Shown here one piece after another: positions 34,376-42,163 of a stretch of DNA of 64,000 nt. This stretch comes from Actinomycetota bacterium (lineage in GTDB: Bacteria; Actinomycetota; Acidimicrobiia; Acidimicrobiales; Ilumatobacteraceae): contig CAUJET010000039.1 of NCBI GenBank assembly GCA_963169665.1, forward strand, positions 54,655 through 118,654, given 5' to 3'. The notes beneath the pieces were generated by a model that was given only the letters and a program-made list of their open reading frames with translations, had not been told where the DNA came from and ran no database searches. Both the position numbers and the translations under genes were made by a program. Positions within the stretch are counted from its first letter, which is position 1. Every line of letters starts with the position of its first letter.

Positions 34376-35071
34376 TCAGGGGGTGACGAGGGCGAGCGCG
34401 GCGTCGAGTTCGGCCGCACCGAACTCGGGCCAGGCCGTGTCGGTGAAGTAGGCCCGGGCGCCGGCGATCTGCCACAGCATGAAGTTCGAGATGCGCAGCT
34501 CGCCGGAGGTGCGCACCAGCACGTCGACCGGCGGCAGGCTCGGCACGTACAGGTGCTGGTTGATGCTCGCCTCGCTGATCGTCTCGCCAGCCCGGCGGGC
34601 CTCCTCGGCGGCGTGCACGAGTTCGGCGCGGCTGCCGTAGTCGAAGGCGACGGTGAACACCATGCCGGTGTTGTTGCGCGTGTCGTGGATCGCCTTGCGG
34701 ATCGCCTTCTGCACGTACTTCGGTGTGCGCGCGTCGGGGCTGTCGAACGGACGGCCCATCCACTCGATGCGCACGTTCAGCTCGTTGAGCTCGGCGACGC
34801 GTCCGAACAGCTGCTTGTGCAGGCCGAGGATGTGGCGCACCTCGGTGCGGGGTCGCACCCAGTTCTCCGTCGAGAAGCCGAACACGGTGAGCCAACCGAC
34901 GTTGCGGGTGACCGCGACGCGCACCAGGGCCGCGAGGTTCTCCTCGCCCTCGGTGTGGCCGGCCGTGCGTGGAAGATCGCGCCGTTTCGCCCAGCGACCG
35001 TTGCCGTCCATGATGCACGCGACATGGACCGGACGGGGCTGGCCGGGCCGGTCGGGGTCGGCGTTTTTCAC
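34376..35071 (-). CDS. uppS: cis-prenyltransferase (UppS-like), catalytic half, lacking R-x-G
   Basis: UppS makes the polyprenyl diphosphate carrier for peptidoglycan and other wall polymers. The active-site block IMDGNGRWAKRRDLPRTAGH, the FGFSTENWVRP motif and RTSGELRISNFMLWQ are intact. Two conserved C-terminal features are missing. The segment normally reading YAELYFTD is GARAYFTD, without the Glu. The protein also stops at LDAALALVTP, before the R-x-x-RRFGG tail; no other frame supplies that tail. The diverged paralogue across the promoter (35232-35783) carries both. The GTG at 35071 is used. A TAACGT box places a possible leaderless start at an in-frame ATC at 35110, which would add 13 residues. 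Confidence 0.88.
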   Translation of the reverse strand: MKNADPDRPGQPRPVHVACIMDGNGRWAKRRDLPRTAGHTEGEENLAALVRVAVTRNVGWLTVFGFSTENWVRPRTEVRHILGLHKQLFGRVAELNELNVRIEWMGRPFDSPDARTPKYVQKAIRKAIHDTRNNTGMVFTVAFDYGSRAELVHAAEEARRAGETISEASINQHLYVPSLPPVDVLVRTSGELRISNFMLWQIAGARAYFTDTAWPEFGAAELDAALALVTP

Positions 35072-35110
35072 CGCAGCTGGGGAGGCGGGGGAAGGGGGAA
35101 CGGTGGCGAT

Positions 35111-35231
35111 GCGGCCACGTTAACCCGCGTCCCCCAGCCGGTCGGGGCCAGTGTGACCGGAGCGATGGCGGTGTGACCCCTGCGATGGCGGTGTTCGTGA
35201 TCCGCCGGTCCGCCGTGGGAGAATGAGGCAC
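35111..35231. promoter_or_regulatory. shared promoter region of the two cis-prenyltransferase genes
   Basis: A minus-strand TAACGT box (35122-35117) serves uppS, and a plus-strand GAGAAT box ends seven bases before ATG 35232. Between them lie two tandem 20-base units (GTGTGACC-N3-GCGATGGCG, 35151-35170 and 35171-35190, 17 of 20 identical), which could be a regulatory site. Confidence 0.45.
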
Positions 35232-35783
35232 ATGTCCGCCCGTTCGACCCCCGACGACGAGCAGCTCGGCCTGCAGCACGTCATGGTCGTCGGCGGCACG
35301 GTGGCCGAGTGGGGCGAGCTGTCCGACGACCAGTGGCAGCACCGCATCCGCGTGCTCGGCTCGCTGGCCGGCAGCGCCGGCGCCCGGTGGCTCACGCTGC
35401 GTCCGTTCGAGCGCGGCGTCGCTGCCGACGGTGCCCGTCCGGTGCATCACGACGTCGTCGAGCTCGACGCCTGCACGGTGATCGTCGATCCCACGCCCGA
35501 CGGTCGGGAGCGACTCGTGGTGGCCCTGCGCAAGCTCGCCGAGAGCGACCAGCTCAGCGAACCCGCCGTCGCCGCGGCGCTGCTGTCGCCGGCGGCCACC
35601 GAGCCCGATCTCGTGCTGCTGCTCGGTACCTCCGACCGGCTGCCCGAGTCGCTCGTGTGGGAGCTCGCATACGCGGAGATGGTGTACGTCCCGGTCGCCT
35701 GGGCCGACCTGCGCGAGCAACACCTGGCCGATGCGATCGAGGCGTACCGACACCGACACCGCCGTTTCGGCGGGCTCGACTAG
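35232..35783 (+). CDS. diverged cis-prenyltransferase paralogue carrying the R-x-G motif
   Basis: This 183-residue protein aligns with UppS along its length. The N-terminal block HVMVVGGTVAEW replaces HVAIIMDGNGRW, so the catalytic Asp and Asn are lost. ARWLTLRPF matches the YLTLYAF strand. DLVLLLGTSDRLPESLVWELAYAE matches the RTGGExRxSNxxLWQxAYAE block, with the first Arg lost but the YAE Glu kept. The C-terminus YRHRHRRFGGL retains R-x-G. The pattern resembles NgBR/Nus1, the non-catalytic partners of eukaryotic cis-prenyltransferases, and complements the losses in the divergent uppS. A leaderless start is at ATG 35232; recO follows six bases later. The two-subunit role is inference. Confidence 0.75.
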   Translation: MSARSTPDDEQLGLQHVMVVGGTVAEWGELSDDQWQHRIRVLGSLAGSAGARWLTLRPFERGVAADGARPVHHDVVELDACTVIVDPTPDGRERLVVALRKLAESDQLSEPAVAAALLSPAATEPDLVLLLGTSDRLPESLVWELAYAEMVYVPVAWADLREQHLADAIEAYRHRHRRFGGLD

Positions 35784-35789
35784 GCGCCG

Positions 35790-36512
35790 GTGGCGAACCC
35801 CCTCTACCGCGACACGGCGGTCGTGCTGCGCACCTACAAGCTGGGTGAGGCCGACCGGATCGTGGTGCTGCTCACCGAGCACCACGGCAAGGTGCGCGCC
35901 GTCGCCAAGGGCGTGCGCAAGACGATGTCGAAGTTCGGTGCCCGGCTCGAGCCGTTGAGCCATGTGAAGCTGCTGCTCTACCAGGGCCGCGAGCTCGACA
36001 TCGTGAGCCAGGCCGAGTCGGTCGAGACGCTCGCGCCGCTGGTCGGCGACCTCGACCACCTCACCAACGGGCTCGCGATCGTGGAGGCCGTCGACCAGTT
36101 GACGATGGACCGCGAGCCGGTGCCGCACATCTACCGAATGCTCGTTGGAGCGCTGCGCACCGTCGCCGAACGCTCGGGCCCGCTGGTGGTGCCAGCGTTC
36201 TACTGGAAGCTGCTCGCCTCCGAGGGCGTTCGGCCCGAGCTCGACGAGTGTGTGCGCTGCGGCGCGCCCGAACCGCTGGTCGCGTTCGACGTGCTCGAGG
36301 GCGGCGTGCTGTGCCGTTCGTGCCGCACGGGAGCGCCCATCTCGCCCGACGCGCTCGACGTGACCCGCATGATCCTGGGCGGCCGCCTCAACGAGGCGCT
36401 CGACCTGCCTGCCGGACCGGTCACCCACGAGGTCGCAGGCCATGCCAACCGGGCGCTCGAGCACCACCTCGAGCGGCGGCTGCGCACCGTGGCGATGTTC
36501 GAGGCGCACTGA
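35790..36512 (+). CDS. recO: DNA repair protein RecO
   Basis: RecO loads RecA onto SSB-coated DNA with RecR and anneals strands. The OB-fold N-terminus is YRDTAVVLRTYKLGEADRIVVLLTEHHGKVRAVAKGVRK. A helical domain follows, with a zinc site made by CVRCGAP (near residue 150) and LCRSC. The length is 240 residues. GTG 35790 begins six bases after the stop of the prenyltransferase paralogue, so the two are likely cotranscribed. Confidence 0.94.
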   Translation: MANPLYRDTAVVLRTYKLGEADRIVVLLTEHHGKVRAVAKGVRKTMSKFGARLEPLSHVKLLLYQGRELDIVSQAESVETLAPLVGDLDHLTNGLAIVEAVDQLTMDREPVPHIYRMLVGALRTVAERSGPLVVPAFYWKLLASEGVRPELDECVRCGAPEPLVAFDVLEGGVLCRSCRTGAPISPDALDVTRMILGGRLNEALDLPAGPVTHEVAGHANRALEHHLERRLRTVAMFEAH

Positions 36513-36576
36513 ATCACCCGACCCCGCGTCCGAATCGAACGTCCTGCAGCCCGCGTCGGCCCGTAGCCTGTGGGCC

Positions 36577-37887
36577 GTGCCAGCGACCGACCTCGACCAG
36601 ATCGTCAACCTCTGCAAGCGCCGTGGCTTCGTGTACCCCTCAGCGGAGATCTACGGCGGGTTCCGCTCGAGCTACGACTACGGCCCGCTGGGTTCGCTCA
36701 TGCTGCGCAACGTGCGCGAGGCGTGGATCCGCACGATGGTGCAACAGCGCGACGACGTCGTCCTGATCGACGCGGCGATCCTCGGCCCGCCGGCGGTGTT
36801 CGAGGCCAGCGGTCACCTCGCCAACTTCAGCGACCCGCTGGTCGACTGCACGAAGTGCAAGCAGCGGTTCCGTGAGGATCACCTCACCGACCCCGACACC
36901 TGCCCGAACTGCGGCTCCAAGAACTCCTTCACCGAGTCGCGTGCGTTCAACCTCATGTTCAAGACCCAGGCCGGCCCCGTCGAGGGGTCGGGGACCGAGG
37001 TCTACATGCGCCCCGAGACCGCACAGGGCATGTTCGTCAACTTCGTCAACGTGCTCCAGACCAGCCGCAAGAAGCCGCCGTTCGGCATCGCCCAGGTCGG
37101 CAAGAGCTTCCGCAACGAGATCACGCCCGGCAACTTCATCTTCCGCACCCGCGAGTTCGAGCAGATGGAGTGCGAGTTCTTCGTGCCGCCCGCCGACAGC
37201 GCGCAGTGGTACGAGTACTGGTGCAACGCCCGGTTCAACTGGTACGTCGACCTGGGCATCCCGGCCGACATGCTGCGCCTGCGCGCCCACGACGCCGACG
37301 AGCTCAGCCACTACTCGGCCGGCACCAGCGACGTCGAGTTCATGTACCCCTGGGGCTGGGGCGAGCTCGAGGGCATCGCTCAGCGCACCGACTACGACCT
37401 CAAGCAGCACGCGCAGCACTCGGGTGAGAAGCTCGACTTCTTCGACCAGGTCACCAACGAGCGCTACGTGCCGTACGTGATCGAGCCCGCCGGCGGTGTC
37501 AACCGTGCCATGGCCGCGTTCCTGCTCGCCGCCTACGACGAGGACGTCGTCAACGACGAACCCCGCCAGGTGCTGCGCCTGCACCCCCGCCTCGCGCCCT
37601 ACAAGGTGGCGGTGCTGCCGCTCAGCAAGAAGGACACGCTCACGCCGCTGGCGAAGCAGGTGTACGCCACGCTGGCCGACCGCTACATGGTCGACTACGA
37701 CGAGACCCAGGCGATCGGTCGCCGCTACCGCCGCCAGGACGAGATCGGTACGCCGTTGTGCGTCACGGTCGACTTCGACTCCCTCGAGGACGGTGCGGTC
37801 ACGATCCGCGAGCGCGACACCACCAACCAGGTGCGCGTGCCGATCGCGGATCTCGAGACCGAGATCCGCGCCCGCCTCGGCTTCTGA
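36577..37887 (+). CDS. glyS: glycyl-tRNA synthetase
   Basis: This is a class II alpha2-type glycyl-tRNA synthetase, the single-subunit form found in actinobacteria. Motif 1/2 blocks include RRGFVYPSAEIYGGFRSSYDYGPLG, then a zinc-like insert (CTKCKQRF... CPNCGSK), MRPETAQGMFVNF and GKSFRNEITPGNFIFRTREFEQMECEFF. The HYSAGTSDVEF block precedes motif 3 (EPAGGVNRAMAAFL), and an anticodon-binding domain ends the protein. The track start (36442) lies in the recO tail. GTG 36577 follows TAGCCT and seven bases and leaves 436 residues. Confidence 0.96.
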   Translation: MPATDLDQIVNLCKRRGFVYPSAEIYGGFRSSYDYGPLGSLMLRNVREAWIRTMVQQRDDVVLIDAAILGPPAVFEASGHLANFSDPLVDCTKCKQRFREDHLTDPDTCPNCGSKNSFTESRAFNLMFKTQAGPVEGSGTEVYMRPETAQGMFVNFVNVLQTSRKKPPFGIAQVGKSFRNEITPGNFIFRTREFEQMECEFFVPPADSAQWYEYWCNARFNWYVDLGIPADMLRLRAHDADELSHYSAGTSDVEFMYPWGWGELEGIAQRTDYDLKQHAQHSGEKLDFFDQVTNERYVPYVIEPAGGVNRAMAAFLLAAYDEDVVNDEPRQVLRLHPRLAPYKVAVLPLSKKDTLTPLAKQVYATLADRYMVDYDETQAIGRRYRRQDEIGTPLCVTVDFDSLEDGAVTIRERDTTNQVRVPIADLETEIRARLGF

Positions 37888-37901
37888 TCAGCAGCTGACC
37901 G

Positions 37902-39299
37902 TCATCGCTCCTCGACGAGGGGCAGCCGCACCTCGAACGTGGTGCCCTCACCGATCGAACTGGTGACGCTCACTCGACCGTGCATCGCTTCCACGAGCTG
38001 CTTCACGATCGCGAGCCCGAGTCCGCTCGAGCTCTCGTGTCGCGCAGGTCGACGTCGGGCGACGTAGAGACGTTCGAACACGTGCGGCAGGTCGGCCGGG
38101 TCGATGCCGTGGCCGTCGTCGGCCACCGTCATCACCGCCCAGTTGCCGTCGGCGCCGCGTTCAGCGGTGGTGCGCACCACGACGCCGGTCGTCGCGTACT
38201 TCATCGCGTTCTCGATCAGGTTCGCTGCCACCTGGCCGAGACGGTCGTGATCGGCTGACACCGGGAGGGGAGCGCCGCCACCCAGGGAGCGGATCATCAG
38301 TCCGCGCTCTGCCGCGTCGGGCTCGAATCCCTCCACCGCGACCGTCGCCAGCTGACCGAGGTCGACCGGTTCGAGGTGCAGCGAGAAGCTCGACGTCTGG
38401 AGCTTGGCGAGATCGAGCAGGTCGGCGACGAGTCGCTCGAGCCGGCGGGCCTCCGACGAGATCACCGTGGCAGCTCGCGCCGGGTCGCCGGCGCCGTCGG
38501 AGATCGCCTCGGCGTACCCGCGGATCGAGGTGAGCGGTGTGCGCAGGTCGTGGCTCACCGACAGCAGGAACTGCTGCTCCAACGCCCGCGCTCGCTCGAG
38601 CGACTCGGCCATCTCGTTGACGTGGCGGGACAATTCGACGAGCTCCTCGCCGGCCCGGCCCGATGGTGTGGGGAGGCGGGTGTCGAGTTCGCCGGCGGCG
38701 ATGCGTGTCGTGGCCGCCGACGCGGCGCGGATGGGCTGGGTGACGCGGCGTCCGACGAGGATCGCGGCCAACAGAGCGAGCAGGGCCGATGCGATCGCGG
38801 CGAGCACGAAGTAGCGGGCGGCCGGGCCGAGCCCGGCGTTCGCTTCCTGCGACAGCACGATGACGCCGGTCCGGTCCTCGGGCAGGTCGAACGGTGCAGC
38901 GGCGTGCACGAGGTCGCCGTCGTGACCGCTGTCGACTCGACCCTCTTGCAGGGCCTCGAGGTCGAGCATCGACTCGTCCACGCCGGGCGGCAGCTGGTCG
39001 GCATCGATCTCGCCGTCGGGTGACACGGCGAGCACCGCGAACCCGTCGAGGTCGACGACCCGTCGGAGCAGGGTGAGGTTCCGCACCCGTTGACGCTGTT
39101 GCTCCTCGGTGAGCTCCTCGCCGTCGGACCCGTCGAAGAACAGGGCGACGTTGGCCGCCGTGTTGAACGCCTGCTCGCGCAGACTGGACTCGGTGTCGGC
39201 ACGGGCACGCACGTTGGCCAGCACGAGCGTGCCGAGTCCGGCGATCACCAGCGTGGCGGCCACGAGGCCGACCATGAGTACCACGAGTCGACGCGTCAT
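37902..39299 (-). CDS. sensor histidine kinase
   Basis: This is a 465-residue membrane kinase with an N-terminal helix (VVLMVGLVAATLVIAGLGTLVL), an extracytoplasmic domain of about 125 residues and a second helix (YFVLAAIASALLALLAAILV). HAMP (GRRVTQPIRAASAATTRIA) and the phosphoacceptor helix FLLSVSHDLRTPLTSIRGYAE follow. The ATPase boxes are NLIENAMKYA, VADDGHGID and SSGLGLAIVKQ. It is encoded 90 bases after its cognate response regulator in the same direction. The signal is unknown. Confidence 0.92.
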   Translation of the reverse strand: MTRRLVVLMVGLVAATLVIAGLGTLVLANVRARADTESSLREQAFNTAANVALFFDGSDGEELTEEQQRQRVRNLTLLRRVVDLDGFAVLAVSPDGEIDADQLPPGVDESMLDLEALQEGRVDSGHDGDLVHAAAPFDLPEDRTGVIVLSQEANAGLGPAARYFVLAAIASALLALLAAILVGRRVTQPIRAASAATTRIAAGELDTRLPTPSGRAGEELVELSRHVNEMAESLERARALEQQFLLSVSHDLRTPLTSIRGYAEAISDGAGDPARAATVISSEARRLERLVADLLDLAKLQTSSFSLHLEPVDLGQLATVAVEGFEPDAAERGLMIRSLGGGAPLPVSADHDRLGQVAANLIENAMKYATTGVVVRTTAERGADGNWAVMTVADDGHGIDPADLPHVFERLYVARRRPARHESSSGLGLAIVKQLVEAMHGRVSVTSSIGEGTTFEVRLPLVEER

Positions 39300-39389
39300 C
39301 GCGACCGAGTCTGCACGCGAGTCATGAGCAGATCATGAGCGAGGTGTGAACTCGCACCGGTGGACGGGCCTCCCCGGCGACGCACACCA

Positions 39390-40130
39390 TCACCCGAGCC
39401 GGTAGCCCACGCCCCACACGGTGGCGAGCGGCAGGTCGTCGCCCACCTTCTTGCGGAGTTGGCGGACGTGCACGTCGACGGTGCGGTCGTCGCCGAACCA
39501 GTCGGCACCCCACACGCCGTCGAGCAGTTGCTGCCGGCTGAGCGCGATGCCCTGGTTGCGGGCCAGATGAGCGAGGAGGTCGAACTCCTTCGTGGCGAGT
39601 GCGACCGGGCCGGCGCCCGTGCGCACCTCGCGGCGTGCGACGTCGATCACGATGCCGTCGCCGATCTCGAACGTGGTCTGCTCGGCCGCTGGGGTGGCGA
39701 CGCCGCGGCGCAGGATCGCCTTCACGCGTGCGACGAGCTCACGAGGCGAGAACGGCTTGGTGACGTAGTCGTCGGCGCCGAGTTCGAGCCCGAGGACCCG
39801 GTCGATCTCGCCGTCGCGGGCGGTGAGGAACAGCACCGGCAGCGCTGCGGTCGCCGCCGTGGCGCGGATACGCCGGCACACCTCGAAGCCGTCGATGTCG
39901 GGCAGGCCGACGTCGAGCACGCACAGCACCGGCCGGTGCTGGGTGATCAGCTCGAGGCCACGTTCACCGCCGGCCGCCTGGAGCACCCGGAACCCGGCCT
40001 CGCGCAGGTACAGGTCGACCAGGTCGGCGATGTTGGGGTCGTCCTCGACGATCACCACGGTCCGCTCGTCCTTGCCGGCCGACGGGATCGCAGGAGAAGT
40101 GGGGTCGCTCGCGTTCGCCACGTCCGACAT
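39390..40130 (-). CDS. OmpR-family response regulator
   Basis: The protein has 246 residues. After a 20-residue flexible start come the receiver domain (VVIVEDDPNIADLV, phosphoacceptor in VLDVGLPDIDGFEVC, FLTARDGEID, DDYVTKPFSPRELVARVKAIL) and a winged helix (VALATKEFDLLAHLARNQGIALSRQQLLDGVW... DVHVRQLRKKVG). It pairs with the kinase downstream. A CAGCGT box ends six bases before ATG 40130. Confidence 0.92.
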   Translation of the reverse strand: MSDVANASDPTSPAIPSAGKDERTVVIVEDDPNIADLVDLYLREAGFRVLQAAGGERGLELITQHRPVLCVLDVGLPDIDGFEVCRRIRATAATAALPVLFLTARDGEIDRVLGLELGADDYVTKPFSPRELVARVKAILRRGVATPAAEQTTFEIGDGIVIDVARREVRTGAGPVALATKEFDLLAHLARNQGIALSRQQLLDGVWGADWFGDDRTVDVHVRQLRKKVGDDLPLATVWGVGYRLG

Positions 40131-40201
40131 GGTGTCACGCTGGTACCGTGCCCGGGTCGATCCCCGACCCAGGGGACACGTACGTGAGAAGGAGCATCGG
40201 C

Positions 40202-40507
40202 ATGGCCGACATCGGCGTCATCGCGAAGATCACCGCGCAGGACGGCAAGCGTGCCGACCTCGCCGCCGGCCTCCAGGGCGCGCTGGACGCGGCCGAGACC
40301 GAGCCCGGCACGATCTACTACCTCCTGCTCGAGGACGCGGTCGACGCGAACGTCCTGTGGATGTACGAGATGTACGAGAACCAGGCGGCGCTCGACAGCC
40401 ACATGGGCTCCGATGCGTTCAAGGCGCTCGGTCCGGCGATCGGCCCGTTCCTCGCCGCACGTCCCGAGCTCACCTTCTGCAAGCCCATCGGCGGCAAGGG
40501 CGCCTGA
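40202..40507 (+). CDS. antibiotic-biosynthesis-monooxygenase (ABM) domain protein
   Basis: This small dimeric ferredoxin-like-fold protein has 101 residues. Typical ABM blocks are GVIAKITAQDGKRADLAAGL, GTIYYLLLEDAVD, VLWMYEMYENQAALDSHMGSDAF and a C-terminal FLAARPELTFCKPIGG. Such proteins include quinol monooxygenases and heme-degrading enzymes, but many have no known reaction. ATG 40202 has AAGGAG seven bases upstream; the track start at 40148 lies before it. It is 22 bases ahead of trpC and may be cotranscribed with it. Confidence 0.85.
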   Translation: MADIGVIAKITAQDGKRADLAAGLQGALDAAETEPGTIYYLLLEDAVDANVLWMYEMYENQAALDSHMGSDAFKALGPAIGPFLAARPELTFCKPIGGKGA

Positions 40508-40529
40508 GCTCGCTCGACGAAAGGGCCCG

Positions 40530-41309
40530 ATGGCCACCTATCTCGACAAGATCCTGGCGCGGCACCGCGAGGTCGCGGCCCTCGACGATCGTCCGCTCGA
40601 CGACCTGATCGAGCGCGCCCGCGCGATGCCGCCGGCGCGTGGGTTCGCCGCGGCACTCCGGGCCGGCGACGGCCTGCAGGTGATCAGCGAGATCAAGCGG
40701 CGGTCCCCGTCGAAGGGCGACCTGAACATCGGTCTCGATCCGGCGGAGTGGGCGGTCAGCTACGAACGTGGTGGCGCCGCGTGCCTCAGTGTGCTCACCG
40801 ACGTCGAGCACTTCGGTGGGTCCGTCACCGATCTGCAGGCCGCCCGTGCCGCGTGCTCGTTGCCGGTGTTGCGCAAGGACTTCACGGTGTCGGGCCGCGA
40901 CGTGTGCGATGCGCGGTTGATGGGTGCCGACTGCGTTCTGCTCATCGCTGCGGCGCTGGCCCCGGACGAGCTCGTCGAGTTCCACGGGCTGGCCACGTCG
41001 ATCGGGCTCGACGTGCTCGTCGAGATCCACGACGAGCACGAGCTCGCCGCCGCACTCGTCGCCGAGGCGACCCTGATCGGGGTGAACCAGCGCGACCTCG
41101 TCACCTTCCAGGTCGATCACGATCGGGCGTTGCGGATGGCGGGCGTGATCCCCGACCACGCGGTGAAGGTCGCCGAGAGCGGCGTACGGGGGGCCGAGGA
41201 CGCGGCCGCGCTGTACGCCGCCGGCTATCACGCAGTGTTGGTGGGCGAGACGTTGGTGACCAGTGGCGACCCTGCGGCCACCATCGGACTGCTGCGCGGC
41301 GCGCGCTGA
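40530..41309 (+). CDS. trpC: indole-3-glycerol-phosphate synthase
   Basis: This TIM-barrel enzyme closes the indole ring in tryptophan synthesis. Signature blocks are VISEIKRRSPSKGDL, GGAACLSVLTDVEHFGGS, LPVLRKDFTVSGRDVCDARLMGAD, LVEIHDEHEL, LIGVNQRDL and VAESGV. The length is 259 residues. ATG 40530 is chosen; the track start is inside the ABM gene in another frame. It is followed by trpF, trpB and trpA in pathway order. Confidence 0.95.
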   Translation: MATYLDKILARHREVAALDDRPLDDLIERARAMPPARGFAAALRAGDGLQVISEIKRRSPSKGDLNIGLDPAEWAVSYERGGAACLSVLTDVEHFGGSVTDLQAARAACSLPVLRKDFTVSGRDVCDARLMGADCVLLIAAALAPDELVEFHGLATSIGLDVLVEIHDEHELAAALVAEATLIGVNQRDLVTFQVDHDRALRMAGVIPDHAVKVAESGVRGAEDAAALYAAGYHAVLVGETLVTSGDPAATIGLLRGAR

Positions 41310-41389
41310 CGCACGTCACGTCGGTCTCGCCCAGGAACTCGCGGAACGAATCCTCGTCCGAGCGGGCGCGAGGGGTACCGTTTCCCCTC

Positions 41390-42046
41390 GTGTTCGTGAA
41401 GATCTGCGGGATCACCAATGAGGACGACGCCCTGTTCGCCGTCGCGATGGGTGCCGATGCCGTGGGCTTCGTGTTCGCGCCCTCGACCCGCCAGGTCGCG
41501 GCACAGCAGGTGTACGACATCACCCGTCGCCTGCCGCCCGAGATCCTCACCGTGGGCGTGTTCCGTGACGAGCACCCCGATCGTGTGATCGACACCGTGC
41601 ACCGAGCCGGGCTGAAGGCGGCCCAGCTCCATGGGTTCGAGTCGCCCGGGATGGTCGCCGACGTCGCAGCACAGGTGCGATGGGTGATCAAGGCGGTCGT
41701 CGCCGGCAGCCGTGACGCCGCACGGGCCGACGAGTTCGGCACCGACATGATCCTCGTCGATGCGCCCTCGCCCGGCTCGGGGCAGGTGTTCGACTGGTCC
41801 TTGCTCGCCGACCTGCCCGAGGGGCCGCGCTACATCCTCGCCGGCGGCCTCGACCCCGACAACGTCGGTCTGGCCGTCGCCACGGCCAATCCGTGGGGTG
41901 TCGACGTGTCGAGCGGGGTCGAGCGCAGCCCGGGCCGCAAGGACCCCTTGAAGGTGAAGGCCTTCGTCGAGCGGGCGCGAGCAGCGGCACCGGAGCGTCA
42001 CATCGGGCCCGACGAACTGCCCTACGACTGGGCCGACGAGCTCTGA
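41390..42046 (+). CDS. trpF: phosphoribosylanthranilate isomerase
   Basis: This 218-residue TIM-barrel enzyme catalyses the Amadori rearrangement before TrpC. It begins MFVKICGITNEDDALFAVAMGADAVGFVF, with the catalytic Cys in KICG, and has VGVFRD, AAQLHGFE, DMILVDAPSPGSGQVFDW (catalytic Asp) and LAGGLDPDNVGLA ending in GVDVSSGVE. GTG 41390 is eight bases after TACCGT, so it may have its own promoter inside the trp cluster. A C-terminal extension of about 20 residues follows the usual end. Confidence 0.95.
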   Translation: MFVKICGITNEDDALFAVAMGADAVGFVFAPSTRQVAAQQVYDITRRLPPEILTVGVFRDEHPDRVIDTVHRAGLKAAQLHGFESPGMVADVAAQVRWVIKAVVAGSRDAARADEFGTDMILVDAPSPGSGQVFDWSLLADLPEGPRYILAGGLDPDNVGLAVATANPWGVDVSSGVERSPGRKDPLKVKAFVERARAAAPERHIGPDELPYDWADEL

Positions 42047-42163
42047 TCCCCAACGGTTCGGACGCCGGTCGACCGGTCCGGCCCCGTACAGCAGATCCCC
42101 GCATCCAGTCCCGCTTCAGCCCCATCCATTCCCCGATCCCAGCCCCCCTCCCTTGGAGACGAC

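Noticed and set aside
32349-36617. 1422-residue minus-strand ORF
   Set aside because: It crosses the DinG, UppS-like and RecO genes in another frame, is Arg/Pro-rich and has no recognisable domains. It is a GC-rich shadow frame.
39300-39389. Direct repeats (two TCATGAGC-like strings) before the second kinase gene
   Set aside because: They are too short and isolated to call a regulatory site.
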